Assembly: GCF_013408305.1 (NCBI RefSeq)
Contig: NZ_JACBZS010000001.1
Span: forward strand, 1,426,001-1,490,000
From: Naumannella cuiyingiana
GTDB taxonomy: Bacteria; Actinomycetota; Actinomycetes; Propionibacteriales; Propionibacteriaceae
Length of the DNA: 64,000 bases
Direction: 5' to 3'
Shown here: positions 1 to 7,311 of the stretch, in pieces
Position numbering within the stretch: position 1 is the stretch's first letter
How the letters are laid out: each line of letters starts with the position of its first letter
Position numbers and translations under genes: made by a program
Notes under the pieces: generated by a model
What the model was told of the DNA's origin: nothing
Database searches by the model: none
What the model saw: only the letters and a program-made list of their open reading frames with translations

Positions 1-758
1 TCGTAGAGCCGCTGTGCGCCGCCCTGCTCGGCACCGGTGTCCGGCAGCTTCCGCGGGCGCCACGACTTGCCGCCGTCCGTGCTGGCCAGCGCGATCTCGC
101 GCCAGCGCTCGCCGGTGTCGTCGTAGCCGACCAGGACGGCGGTGCCGGCGGGCGCGACAGCGATCGCGGACAACTCCCCGCGCTTGTCCTCGATCACCGT
201 GCGCCAGGCGATGCCGTCGTCGGACAGCCACGCCCGCCGGTGCCACTCGTCGTCGACGAGTTGGCTGCCGACGGCGACGAACCGGTCGCCCACCAGCGCC
301 ACTTCGCGGATGTCCGCCGTGCGATCGATGCCCTCCGGCGCGGTGCCGGACCAGCTCGTGCCGTCCGGGCTGGTCAGCACCACCGGCGCACCGTCCCGCT
401 CGCCGAGCGCCCACCAGCCGTCGGGGGTGCGGAGCAGGTTCGACGGACCGCCGACACGGGTCAGCTCCGGCGCGACGGTCGCCTCGGTGAACGTGGCGCC
501 ACCGTCGACCGAGAGGCGGTAGGTCGTAGCCGTCACACCGACCTCGCCCAGCGCCACCACCTGATCACCATCGGACTCGATCGCCGTGACCCATTCGTCG
601 AGGGGCTGCGCCTCCCGGTCCGGCAGCGGCGGAAGCTCCAGCGGCGGCGGGCCGGGTGGCGGGTCCGGCGTCGGCGGGGACGTGCACCCCGCAAGCAGGA
701 GCATGGCGACCATGATCGCGGCAGGTCCGGGCAGACCCGAGATCGACGAAGCATTCAC
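1..758 (-). CDS. Secreted lipoprotein with Asp-box (BNR-like) repeats, 3' end outside window
   Basis: The reading frame runs from a GTG at 758 through the left window edge, so the C-terminus is missing. The N-terminus has a hydrophobic stretch ending in a lipobox (LLLAGC, Cys about residue 25), then a Pro-rich linker. After that come repeated segments with Asp-box-like signatures (SPDGTSW, SDDGIAW, STDGGKSW) and Trp-rich strands, as in beta-propellers of the sialidase/BNR type. I infer an exported, lipid-anchored beta-propeller; no catalytic residues can be assigned. The GTG was chosen because it leaves a normal-length signal peptide; the inner ATG at 713 would leave almost no n-region. Confidence 0.75.
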   Translation of the reverse strand, partial: MNASSISGLPGPAAIMVAMLLLAGCTSPPTPDPPPGPPPLELPPLPDREAQPLDEWVTAIESDGDQVVALGEVGVTATTYRLSVDGGATFTEATVAPELTRVGGPSNLLRTPDGWWALGERDGAPVVLTSPDGTSWSGTAPEGIDRTADIREVALVGDRFVAVGSQLVDDEWHRRAWLSDDGIAWRTVIEDKRGELSAIAVAPAGTAVLVGYDDTGERWREIALASTDGGKSWRPRKLPDTGAEQGGAQRLY

Positions 759-838
759 CTGGGGGGGCCTCTCGACGACTGGCTTCGGCTCGACGCTAGT
801 GAGCGCGATCGTGCGAAACCACCGCCGGCCCGGAATCT

Positions 839-988
839 GTGGACAACACCGTGCGGTTTCGGCACCTGGCGCAGATCCACCGGGCAAGCATGCGGCCGGA
901 CCAGGCGGAGCTGGTCGTACTCGATGCGCTGGCCAAGGCTGTGCGTCGGGTGGGAGGGCCCTACCACTTCCATCGCGTGACGTCGTAG
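839..988 (+). CDS. Possible small protein (49 aa), unrecognised
   Basis: A short frame from GTG 839 (or GTG 851) to TAG at 986-988 lies in the 450-base gap between two minus-strand genes. Its composition looks protein-like (a run of Asp, Glu, Leu and Ala resembling a helix, then a His-rich tail), but no ribosome binding site is convincing and I recognise no family. It could be a remnant of a larger gene. The rest of the gap (759-1209) holds an inverted repeat at 1081-1121 and nothing else I can name. Confidence 0.22.
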   Translation: MDNTVRFRHLAQIHRASMRPDQAELVVLDALAKAVRRVGGPYHFHRVTS

Positions 989-1080
989 CCCGGATCACCA
1001 CGGCAGCGGCTCATCAGGCGCCCTGGAAGGTGCCGGGCGGCACACCGGGCTGTCGGCCCGCGAGGCGCGGGCGACGTGCG

Positions 1081-1121
1081 CACTTTGTGGTCAGTCGGGG
1101 CGCCGGAGTGACCACAAAGTG
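1081..1121. repeat. Perfect 13-bp inverted repeat (possible operator or hairpin)
   Basis: CACTTTGTGGTCA at 1081-1093 is matched exactly by TGACCACAAAGTG at 1109-1121, around a 15-base GC-rich spacer. It lies just past the stop of an unknown minus-strand gene (which ends at 1210), so it could be a transcript-end hairpin without a U tract, or a protein-binding palindrome. The half-site resembles the TGGTCACAAA core of the tandem array at 9787-10123. Confidence 0.6.
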
Positions 1122-1209
1122 ATCATCGCGCCGGGCCGATCGCCGCGGCCATCCGCAGCGGATCCCGCGAGGCCGAGTTGGTCGCGCCGGATGGTACGCC
1201 ACAGTCGGC

Positions 1210-1653
1210 TCAGTACGTCGACCCAACCGACACGCCAACCTGGAACTGCGGACCGATCGTGAACGGTGCACCGGGGCCGTCCGCGACTACCCGGAGCGGG
1301 TAGGTGTAGACCTCGACCAAGACGCCACCATCCGCTTCCCACCAGCGACTCTGGCCACCGTCCGGTGACCTCCGGAACGCACCCGGCGGCGACGAGAACC
1401 GGTCCGTCAGCCACGCCGCCACCCGCGTGAAGGCGTCAGCCAGATCACCATCGGACGGCAGGGACGCAATCCAGCCAACTCCAACCGGCGAGCCATCCTC
1501 CGAACCCGGGAGCGGATCAATCTCAAGATCAAGCTCTATCCCGAGAACAGCTGCGGGTTCTGCGGGGTCGTGCCGGGCCATCTGGGCTATTCGGGTGGCT
1601 GCAGTGAAGGGCGGGTCAAAAATCGCCGCAAGCACAAGGATGGTCTGATCCAC
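1210..1653 (-). CDS. Hypothetical protein (147 aa)
   Basis: Not recognised. The GTG at 1653 is preferred over the TTG at 1680 because a GAGGGAA ribosome binding site sits about six bases upstream of it. The product has no signal peptide or membrane segment. It has a hydrophobic N-terminal segment, an acidic middle (many Asp and Glu) and a Trp/Tyr-containing C-terminal half that looks like beta strands. It could be a small immunity- or SMI1-like protein, but nothing in the sequence proves that. It lies downstream of the UbiB-family gene on the same strand, 75 bases away. Confidence 0.6.
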   Translation of the reverse strand: MDQTILVLAAIFDPPFTAATRIAQMARHDPAEPAAVLGIELDLEIDPLPGSEDGSPVGVGWIASLPSDGDLADAFTRVAAWLTDRFSSPPGAFRRSPDGGQSRWWEADGGVLVEVYTYPLRVVADGPGAPFTIGPQFQVGVSVGSTY

Positions 1654-1728
1654 AATTGATTCCCTCAACAGGCCATCCAATCACTGACGCTCTTGGCGGA
1701 ACATGGAACCAAGCTGCTCGGCTTCGAA

Positions 1729-3711
1729 TCAATCGGCCCCGTGCCGGAAGATGATCACCAACACCCGCAGGCCGAGGACGAAGGCGACGAAGAGGACGGC
1801 GTACCCGAGCAGGGGCAGCGCACCGATCCCGGGTGCGAGAGCCGGTCCGCCCGGAGTGGTGATCAACACCACCGACGCGATGGTCAGCGCGGCGGCGAGG
1901 ATCCCCAGCACCAGTTGGTGCACCAGGCCGGTCAGGAACCGCCGGTCCTCGGGTTGGGCGAGGACGCTCACCCGGGCAGTGAAGCGGCCATCGGCCAGTT
2001 GTTCGGTGATCTTGTCCACCCGGCGCGGCAGCCGTTGCAGCGCCGGCAGCATCCCCAGCAACTGCTGCTCCAGGGTCTCCCGCACCGCGGCCGGGCCGCC
2101 GAGCTCCCCGGTCAGCGCCGGAGCCTGGGCCCGGGCGGCGGTGATCATCTCGAATCCGGGGTCGATCAGCCGGAGCGTACCCTCCAGGGTCATCAGCGCC
2201 CGAAAGGCAGCGGCGATCTGGGTGGGCACCCGGTAACGGTGGCGCCGGAGCAGGGCGAACAGGTCGGCGAACAGCCCGTCCACCGAACCGGCACCCAGCC
2301 GCGCGATGGTCTCGCCCAGGTCGCGCTCCAGGGCGCGCTCGTCCAGGCCGGGTGGCCGGCCGAGCAGGTCGATCAGGGTGTCGGTCGCGCCGATCGCATC
2401 GCCGCGCTCGACCGCCGCCAGCAGCATCGCCAGCGCCTGTCGGCTGCCCCGATCCAGCCGGCCGACCGAGCCGAAGTCCAGGAGCCCGGCGGTTCCGTCG
2501 GGCGACAACACGATGTTGCCGGGATGCAGATCGGCGTGGAAGGTGCCCTCGACCAGCACCTGGCGCAGCACCTCGTGCAGCAGGGCCGAGGCCAGCTCGG
2601 CCCGGCGCTGCGGGCTCCACTTCGCGAGCTGTTCGCGCGCCGCGCCGATCGGTACGCCGTCGATCCGGTCCATCACCAGGACCGCGCCGCCGGACAGCTC
2701 CGGGTGCACGCGCGGGATGCGGATCACCGAATCCGACGGCAGCTTCGCCCGGATGGCGGTCATGTTCGCCTGTTCGATCCGGTAGTCGAGCTCCTCGTTC
2801 AACGAGCGGGCGAACCCGTCTCCGAGCGCACGCACGCCGAGCTCGCGGCCCCATGTCGTGTTGCGTTCCAGCCAGCCGGTCAACTGGTGCAGCACCTCGA
2901 GATCGTTCTCCACCTGCCGGCGGGCCGCCGGCCGCTGGATCTTGATCACCACCTCGCGCCCGTCGGTCAGCCGCGCCGCATGCACCTGGGCGACCGAGGC
3001 GGCCGCCAGCGGCTCGGGCTCGATGGAGGCGAACGCCGCCTCGGCAGCCGAACCGTCCGGCCCACCGATGGAGGCGGTCAGCACCTCCCGGACCCGCGGC
3101 CACGGCTCCGGCGCCACCCGCGCCTGCAGCACCGACAGGGCACCGGCGAAGTCCGGCCCGATCAGATCGGGCCGGGTGGAGGCGAGCTGGCCGACCTTGA
3201 CGAAGGTCACGCCGGCCTGCTCGAGGCTGCGGGTCAGGGCCGCGGCCACCCGCGAGGCGGGCTGGTCGGGCGTACGGCCGCGCAGGAACCCGCCGAGGCC
3301 GTTGCGCACCGCGATCGCGCCGAGCTGGCGCATCCTTCCGGCGGTACGCCAGCGCTGCCGCCAGCCGCGCAAGGCCTCGAGCGGGCCCGGCACCGAGCCG
3401 GTCGGCACCACGACCTCGGAGACGACCAGGAACGCGATTCCGATCCCGAACATCCAGGCCAGCGCCAGGACCATCGTGACCACGGCAACGCCCGGCTCCA
3501 CCCGGGGACCGTCGTAGTCGAAGACCCCCGTGGTCGGGCCGAGCCAGGTGATCACCGGGGCGACCGCGGCGAGCAGGATCAGCGCCATCAGCACCGTCCG
3601 GCCCCAGCCGATCCGGGAGCCGAGCACGCGACGTGACAGCCCGGCGACCAACCAGGCCGCCAGCAGCCAGGTGATCAGCGCGAAGATCCCGGCGACGATG
3701 TTCTCCAGCAC
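1729..3711 (-). CDS. UbiB/AarF (ABC1) family atypical kinase
   Basis: A 660-residue membrane protein of the UbiB/ADCK family. Two hydrophobic segments at the N-terminus (about 5-25 and 38-60) and two at the C-terminus flank the kinase-like core. The core shows the family's KVGQ motif (in place of a normal glycine-rich loop), VIKIQRP with the nucleotide-binding lysine, the catalytic stretch HADLHPGN and the metal-binding LLDFG. In other bacteria the family supports isoprenoid quinone synthesis and binds ATP but rarely phosphorylates proteins; in this organism it may act in menaquinone biology (inference). The start is a GTG with a GAGG motif just upstream. Confidence 0.9.
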   Translation of the reverse strand: MLENIVAGIFALITWLLAAWLVAGLSRRVLGSRIGWGRTVLMALILLAAVAPVITWLGPTTGVFDYDGPRVEPGVAVVTMVLALAWMFGIGIAFLVVSEVVVPTGSVPGPLEALRGWRQRWRTAGRMRQLGAIAVRNGLGGFLRGRTPDQPASRVAAALTRSLEQAGVTFVKVGQLASTRPDLIGPDFAGALSVLQARVAPEPWPRVREVLTASIGGPDGSAAEAAFASIEPEPLAAASVAQVHAARLTDGREVVIKIQRPAARRQVENDLEVLHQLTGWLERNTTWGRELGVRALGDGFARSLNEELDYRIEQANMTAIRAKLPSDSVIRIPRVHPELSGGAVLVMDRIDGVPIGAAREQLAKWSPQRRAELASALLHEVLRQVLVEGTFHADLHPGNIVLSPDGTAGLLDFGSVGRLDRGSRQALAMLLAAVERGDAIGATDTLIDLLGRPPGLDERALERDLGETIARLGAGSVDGLFADLFALLRRHRYRVPTQIAAAFRALMTLEGTLRLIDPGFEMITAARAQAPALTGELGGPAAVRETLEQQLLGMLPALQRLPRRVDKITEQLADGRFTARVSVLAQPEDRRFLTGLVHQLVLGILAAALTIASVVLITTPGGPALAPGIGALPLLGYAVLFVAFVLGLRVLVIIFRHGAD

Positions 3712-3764
3712 GCCCTCAAGCTAGCGGCCGAGGCCCCGGCACCGGCATCCGGAAGCCCCCGGAC

Positions 3765-4715
3765 TCAGGACCCCCCGAGCCCCTTGCTCTGCAGATAGTC
3801 CGCGGCGACCTGATCCGGATTGAGGTGATCATTGTCGACCTGCGCATTCAGCGCCTGCAGGTCCTCGGTGGTCAACTGCTGCTGCAGCTTGTTGACCGCA
3901 GTGATCGCCGCATCGTCGGTGAAGTCGGCGCGGGTCAGCGGCACCACATTCTGCGGCAGGATCAGCCCCGCCGGATCCTCAAGCACGACGTAGTTGTTGT
4001 CGGCGATCGCGGAGTCGGTGCTGAAGAAGTCGGCCACCTGCACCTTGCCGTCATTCATGTCCTTGACCTTGACCGCCAGCGCGTCATAGGCGCGGAACTC
4101 GCCGAACTTCGCGTCATAGACGTCCTCCAGCCCCTTCGGGCCGTACGGCCGGTCGGCCAGCTCGCCCGGGCCGCCGAGGACCCAGCGGTCGGACTTTCCG
4201 GCCAGATCGGCGAGCGAGCGCACCCCCGACTCCTGCGCGGTCTGCTGGGTGACCACGTAGACGTCCTGGTTGGCCGCCTTGGACTGGTCGAGCACCTTCA
4301 GGCTCTGCTCCTCGGCGACCTTCGGCAGGTCGCGGTCGACATCCTCGCGGTCCTTCGCACCGCTCTCGGGATCGAGATATTCGAGCAGATTGCCCGTGTA
4401 CTCCGGCACCATCGACACCGACCCGTCGCGCAGCGCGCCGATGTAGATCTCGCGGCTGCCGATATTGGTCCGCGTCGACGCGTTCACCCCCGCGCCGCGC
4501 ATCGCCCCGGCGTAGAGCTCGGCGATGATCGCCGATTCGGTGAAGTTGGCCGAGCCGACGACGACCTCGCCGCCCGCCGGAGCCTCGCCGGCGGTCGGAT
4601 CGGCCATCGGGTTGGAGTTGGCGCCGCACGCGGCGAGCGTCAGGGCGGCCGCGCCGGCCACGCCGGCCAGCAGCGCGCGGCGCGGGCCGGTCAGGAACTT
4701 TCGGAGAATGCGCAT
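3765..4715 (-). CDS. Osmoprotectant ABC transporter substrate-binding lipoprotein (OpuBC/OpuCC/ProX type)
   Basis: A 316-residue exported binding protein. It has a positively charged start, a hydrophobic core and a lipobox ending LAACG (Cys at about 30). The mature part follows the QAT-family pattern for quaternary amine binding proteins: VVVGSANFTES near the N-terminus, then PEYTGNLLEYL and a conserved C-terminal DHLNPDQVA helix. It is the last gene of a four-gene minus-strand set (ATPase, two permeases, binding protein), 105 bases after the second permease. The ligand is probably glycine betaine, choline or carnitine; the sequence does not say which. Confidence 0.9.
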   Translation of the reverse strand: MRILRKFLTGPRRALLAGVAGAAALTLAACGANSNPMADPTAGEAPAGGEVVVGSANFTESAIIAELYAGAMRGAGVNASTRTNIGSREIYIGALRDGSVSMVPEYTGNLLEYLDPESGAKDREDVDRDLPKVAEEQSLKVLDQSKAANQDVYVVTQQTAQESGVRSLADLAGKSDRWVLGGPGELADRPYGPKGLEDVYDAKFGEFRAYDALAVKVKDMNDGKVQVADFFSTDSAIADNNYVVLEDPAGLILPQNVVPLTRADFTDDAAITAVNKLQQQLTTEDLQALNAQVDNDHLNPDQVAADYLQSKGLGGS

Positions 4716-4788
4716 CGGTTCGCCTTCCGTGAGTTGTCGGTGACGACCTTAACGGGCGGCACCGACACCGCGGTCACCCGGCGCGGCC

Positions 4789-4834
4789 CGCGATTCATCA
4801 GGCGCGTGCCCCGCGATTCATCAGGCGCGTGCCC
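4789..4834. repeat. Perfect 23-bp tandem duplication
   Basis: Two head-to-tail copies of a 23-base unit (4789-4811 and 4812-4834) beginning CGCGATTCATCAGG. They overlap the stop codon of the permease gene ending at 4821, so the duplication reaches only the last codons and the gap before the binding-protein gene. It looks like a recent slippage or duplication product. Confidence 0.8.
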
Positions 4835-5486
4835 CGCGACGGGTACGCCGTCGCGCGAGCGCGCCCGCGCCACCGAGCAGGGCCTCCAGGATGATCGCCA
4901 GCGCCGCGACCAGGACGGCGCCCGCGAAGACCTCCGGATACCCGTTCGGCCCCTGCCGCTGGCCGTCGACCACGAGCCGGCCGAGCCCGCCCGAGGCCGC
5001 GAGCGCGGCCACCGTCGCGGTTGCGACCACCTGCAGGGCCGCGGACCGGAAGCCGGAGATGATCAGCGGCGTGGCGAGCGGCAGCTCGACACCGGTGATC
5101 ACCTGGCGATCGGTCATCCCCATCGCGTGGGCGGCGGTCACGGCGCCGCGGTCGGCCCCGCGTACCCCCGCCGCCGTCGCGGTCAGGATCGGCGGGATCG
5201 CCAGCACGGCGAGCGCGGCGACGATCGCCCACAGCTCGCGGCCGAAGATCGTCACGATCAGCACCAATAGACCGAGAGTGGGGATCGCCCGCGCGGCATT
5301 GCTCAGCCCGGCGACGACGAAGTCGCCGCGGCCCGTGTGACCGATGGCGATGCCTGCAGGCACGGCGATCAGGCCCGCCACCAGCAGCGCGAGGAAGGTG
5401 TAGACGAGGTGCTGGGCCAACAGATCGCCGATGCCGCCGGCACCCGACCAGTTCGCCGGATCGGTGAGATAGGGCCACAGGCTCAT
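4821..5486 (-). CDS. Osmoprotectant ABC transporter permease (OpuCD/ProW type)
   Basis: A 221-residue inner-membrane permease with about five or six hydrophobic segments and the EAA-type cytoplasmic loop (AAHAMGMTDRQVITGVELPLA) that docks on the ATPase. The start codon overlaps the stop of the preceding permease (ATGA at 5483-5486), which indicates translational coupling. The C-terminus ends in an Arg-rich tail shaped by a local 23-bp duplication. With the neighbouring permease it should form the heterodimeric channel for compatible-solute uptake. Confidence 0.88.
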   Translation of the reverse strand: MSLWPYLTDPANWSGAGGIGDLLAQHLVYTFLALLVAGLIAVPAGIAIGHTGRGDFVVAGLSNAARAIPTLGLLVLIVTIFGRELWAIVAALAVLAIPPILTATAAGVRGADRGAVTAAHAMGMTDRQVITGVELPLATPLIISGFRSAALQVVATATVAALAASGGLGRLVVDGQRQGPNGYPEVFAGAVLVAALAIILEALLGGAGALARRRTRRGARA

Positions 5487-6145
5487 GCCGCACCCCCGCG
5501 CCGACCGGTCACCGCGAGCCAGGGCAGGCTGATCCTCTGGATGGCAAGGATCGTCAGATCGGCCAGCAGCGCCAGGATCAGGATCAACACGATGCCGACG
5601 ATGATCGGGGTCAGGAAGCCCTCCCGGAAGCCCTGGTCGAAGTACTGGCCGAGGGCCCCCATGCCGATCACCGCGCCGACAGTGACCAGTGCGATGTTGG
5701 ACACGGTGACCACCCGGAGCCCGGCGAAGATCACCGGCATGGCGAGCGGAAGCTCGACACCGAAGACCCGCCGCGCCCGGCCGTAGCCCATCGCGACCGA
5801 GGCATTGCGGACCGCCGGCGGGACGGAACGGAACCCGTCGACGACACTGCGCAGCAGCAGCGCCAGCGAATAGACCGTCAACGCGACGACGACATTGATC
5901 GGATCCAGGATGCGAGTGCCGAGGAACAGCGGCATCACCACGAACAGCGCGACCGAGGGGATGGCATAGACCAGCCCGGCGATGGTGATGATCACCGAGG
6001 CGAAGCGGCCGGTCCGGCTGACCAGATAGCCGAGCGGGATGGCGATCAACAGCGCCACCACGACCGGGATGATCGACAGCGCCAGATGCTCGACCAGCCG
6101 CGCACCGATCTGATCCAGGTTGCGAGCGATCCAGGCGACGTTCAT
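5483..6145 (-). CDS. Osmoprotectant ABC transporter permease (OpuCB/ProW type)
   Basis: A roughly 220-residue permease with six hydrophobic segments and the EAA loop (ASVAMGYGRARRVFGVELPLA region). The ATG at 6145 is preferred; a TTG at 6151 would overlap the upstream ATPase stop but adds only two residues. The gene is two bases downstream of the ATPase and overlaps the next permease by four bases. It pairs with that permease as the two channel subunits of the importer. Confidence 0.88.
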   Translation of the reverse strand: MNVAWIARNLDQIGARLVEHLALSIIPVVVALLIAIPLGYLVSRTGRFASVIITIAGLVYAIPSVALFVVMPLFLGTRILDPINVVVALTVYSLALLLRSVVDGFRSVPPAVRNASVAMGYGRARRVFGVELPLAMPVIFAGLRVVTVSNIALVTVGAVIGMGALGQYFDQGFREGFLTPIIVGIVLILILALLADLTILAIQRISLPWLAVTGRRGGAA

Positions 6146-6147
6146 GA

Positions 6148-7119
6148 TCAACTGTCCTTGATCAACGCACGCTGGCGGTCGGCGGCCGCGACGATCGCGT
6201 CGACGCCCACCATCCCGACGGCCCGGCCACCCTCATCGAGCGCGTAGGCACGCCCGTCGGTGGACAACAGCGTCTCGTCCAGGGCGACCCGGGCGGAACC
6301 GCTCAGCGGAAAGGTACGCGCACCCTCCGGCGGCGGGCCGTCCGCCGGGGTGAGGTCGAGCTCGCCGGCCGGTAGGAAGGTCAGCGCCCGGTAACCGCGA
6401 TCCTTGCCCACAAAGGCATCCACGAACGGGTTCGCGGGCTCGGTGAGGATCTGCGCCGGCGTACCCTGCTGGGCCACGTGTCCGGGCCGCTGCATCACCA
6501 CCACCTCGTCCCCCAGGGTGATCGCCTCGTCGATGTCGTGGGTGATCAACACGATAGTCTTGCCGAGATCGGTGTTCAGCCGCTTCACCATCTGCTGCAG
6601 ATCGCCGCGAACCAGCGGGTCGACCGCCGAGAACGGCTCGTCCATCAACAGCAGCACCGGGTCGGCGGCGAGCGCGCGGGCGACCCCGACACGCTGCTGC
6701 TGTCCGCCGGACAGTTGCGCGGGGTAGCGCTTGGCGAGCGCCGGATCAAGATCGACCAGCTCCATCAGTTCGCCGGTCCGGGCGCTGATCCTGCGCGCAT
6801 CCCAGCCGATCAGCCGCGGGACCGTACCGATGTTCTCCGCGACCGTCTTGTGCGGGAACAGGCCGCCGCTCTGGATCACATAGCCCATCTGCCGCCGCAG
6901 GCGGGTGACCGGCACGTCGGCGATGTCGGTGCCGTCCCAGCGAATGCTCCCCGAGCTCGGGTCGAGCATCCGGTTGATCATCCGCAGGGTCGTGGTCTTG
7001 CCGCAACCGGATGGTCCGACGATCACGGTGGTGCCGTCGGAGGGGATGGTCAGGTCGAGATCCTCGACGGCGGTGGTGCCATCGGGGAAGGCCTTGGTCA
7101 CGGAGTCGAACTCGATCAC
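6148..7119 (-). CDS. Osmoprotectant ABC transporter ATP-binding protein (OpuCA/ProV type)
   Basis: First gene of the importer operon. The 323-residue product has Walker A GPSGCGKT (about 36-43), the Q-loop, the ABC signature LSGGQQQR and Walker B LLMDEP, followed by the switch His in LITHD. After the nucleotide-binding domain comes a short tail with one degenerate CBS-like half (about 270-320), where classical OpuCA proteins carry a CBS pair that senses ionic strength. Osmotic gating may therefore be reduced (inference). The promoter should lie in 7120-7220, divergent from the Fe-S reductase gene. Confidence 0.9.
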   Translation of the reverse strand: MIEFDSVTKAFPDGTTAVEDLDLTIPSDGTTVIVGPSGCGKTTTLRMINRMLDPSSGSIRWDGTDIADVPVTRLRRQMGYVIQSGGLFPHKTVAENIGTVPRLIGWDARRISARTGELMELVDLDPALAKRYPAQLSGGQQQRVGVARALAADPVLLLMDEPFSAVDPLVRGDLQQMVKRLNTDLGKTIVLITHDIDEAITLGDEVVVMQRPGHVAQQGTPAQILTEPANPFVDAFVGKDRGYRALTFLPAGELDLTPADGPPPEGARTFPLSGSARVALDETLLSTDGRAYALDEGGRAVGMVGVDAIVAAADRQRALIKDS

Positions 7120-7223
7120 GGGTACGCCTCTCGCGGCCCGCCGATCGGGCCGACAACTCGCTGGGCTGCCGATTCAACCACTTGCGGGCGGCGATGCCGG
7201 GAGGCCCCCGCCGAACGGGTATG

Positions 7224-7237
7224 TTACCGACCAGTAA
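7224..7237. promoter_or_regulatory. TetR-type palindromic operator candidate
   Basis: TTACCGACCAGTAA has TTAC/GTAA arms around six bases, inside the divergent region between the ABC importer and the Fe-S reductase. Palindromes of this shape are common sites for actinobacterial TetR regulators of acyl-CoA metabolism (family knowledge). No TetR gene is in the window, so the regulator is unknown. Confidence 0.35.
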
Positions 7238-7311
7238 GGGATGCCTTTGGCGGCACTGGGTGCCAATACCCCTAAAGTATCCCTGCCGATCAATGCCGAA
7301 GGGAGCCGGAC

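Noticed and set aside
1693-3636. Long plus-strand open frame opposite the UbiB gene
   Set aside because: Antisense shadow of a gene with intact kinase motifs; the translated text has no recognisable domain.
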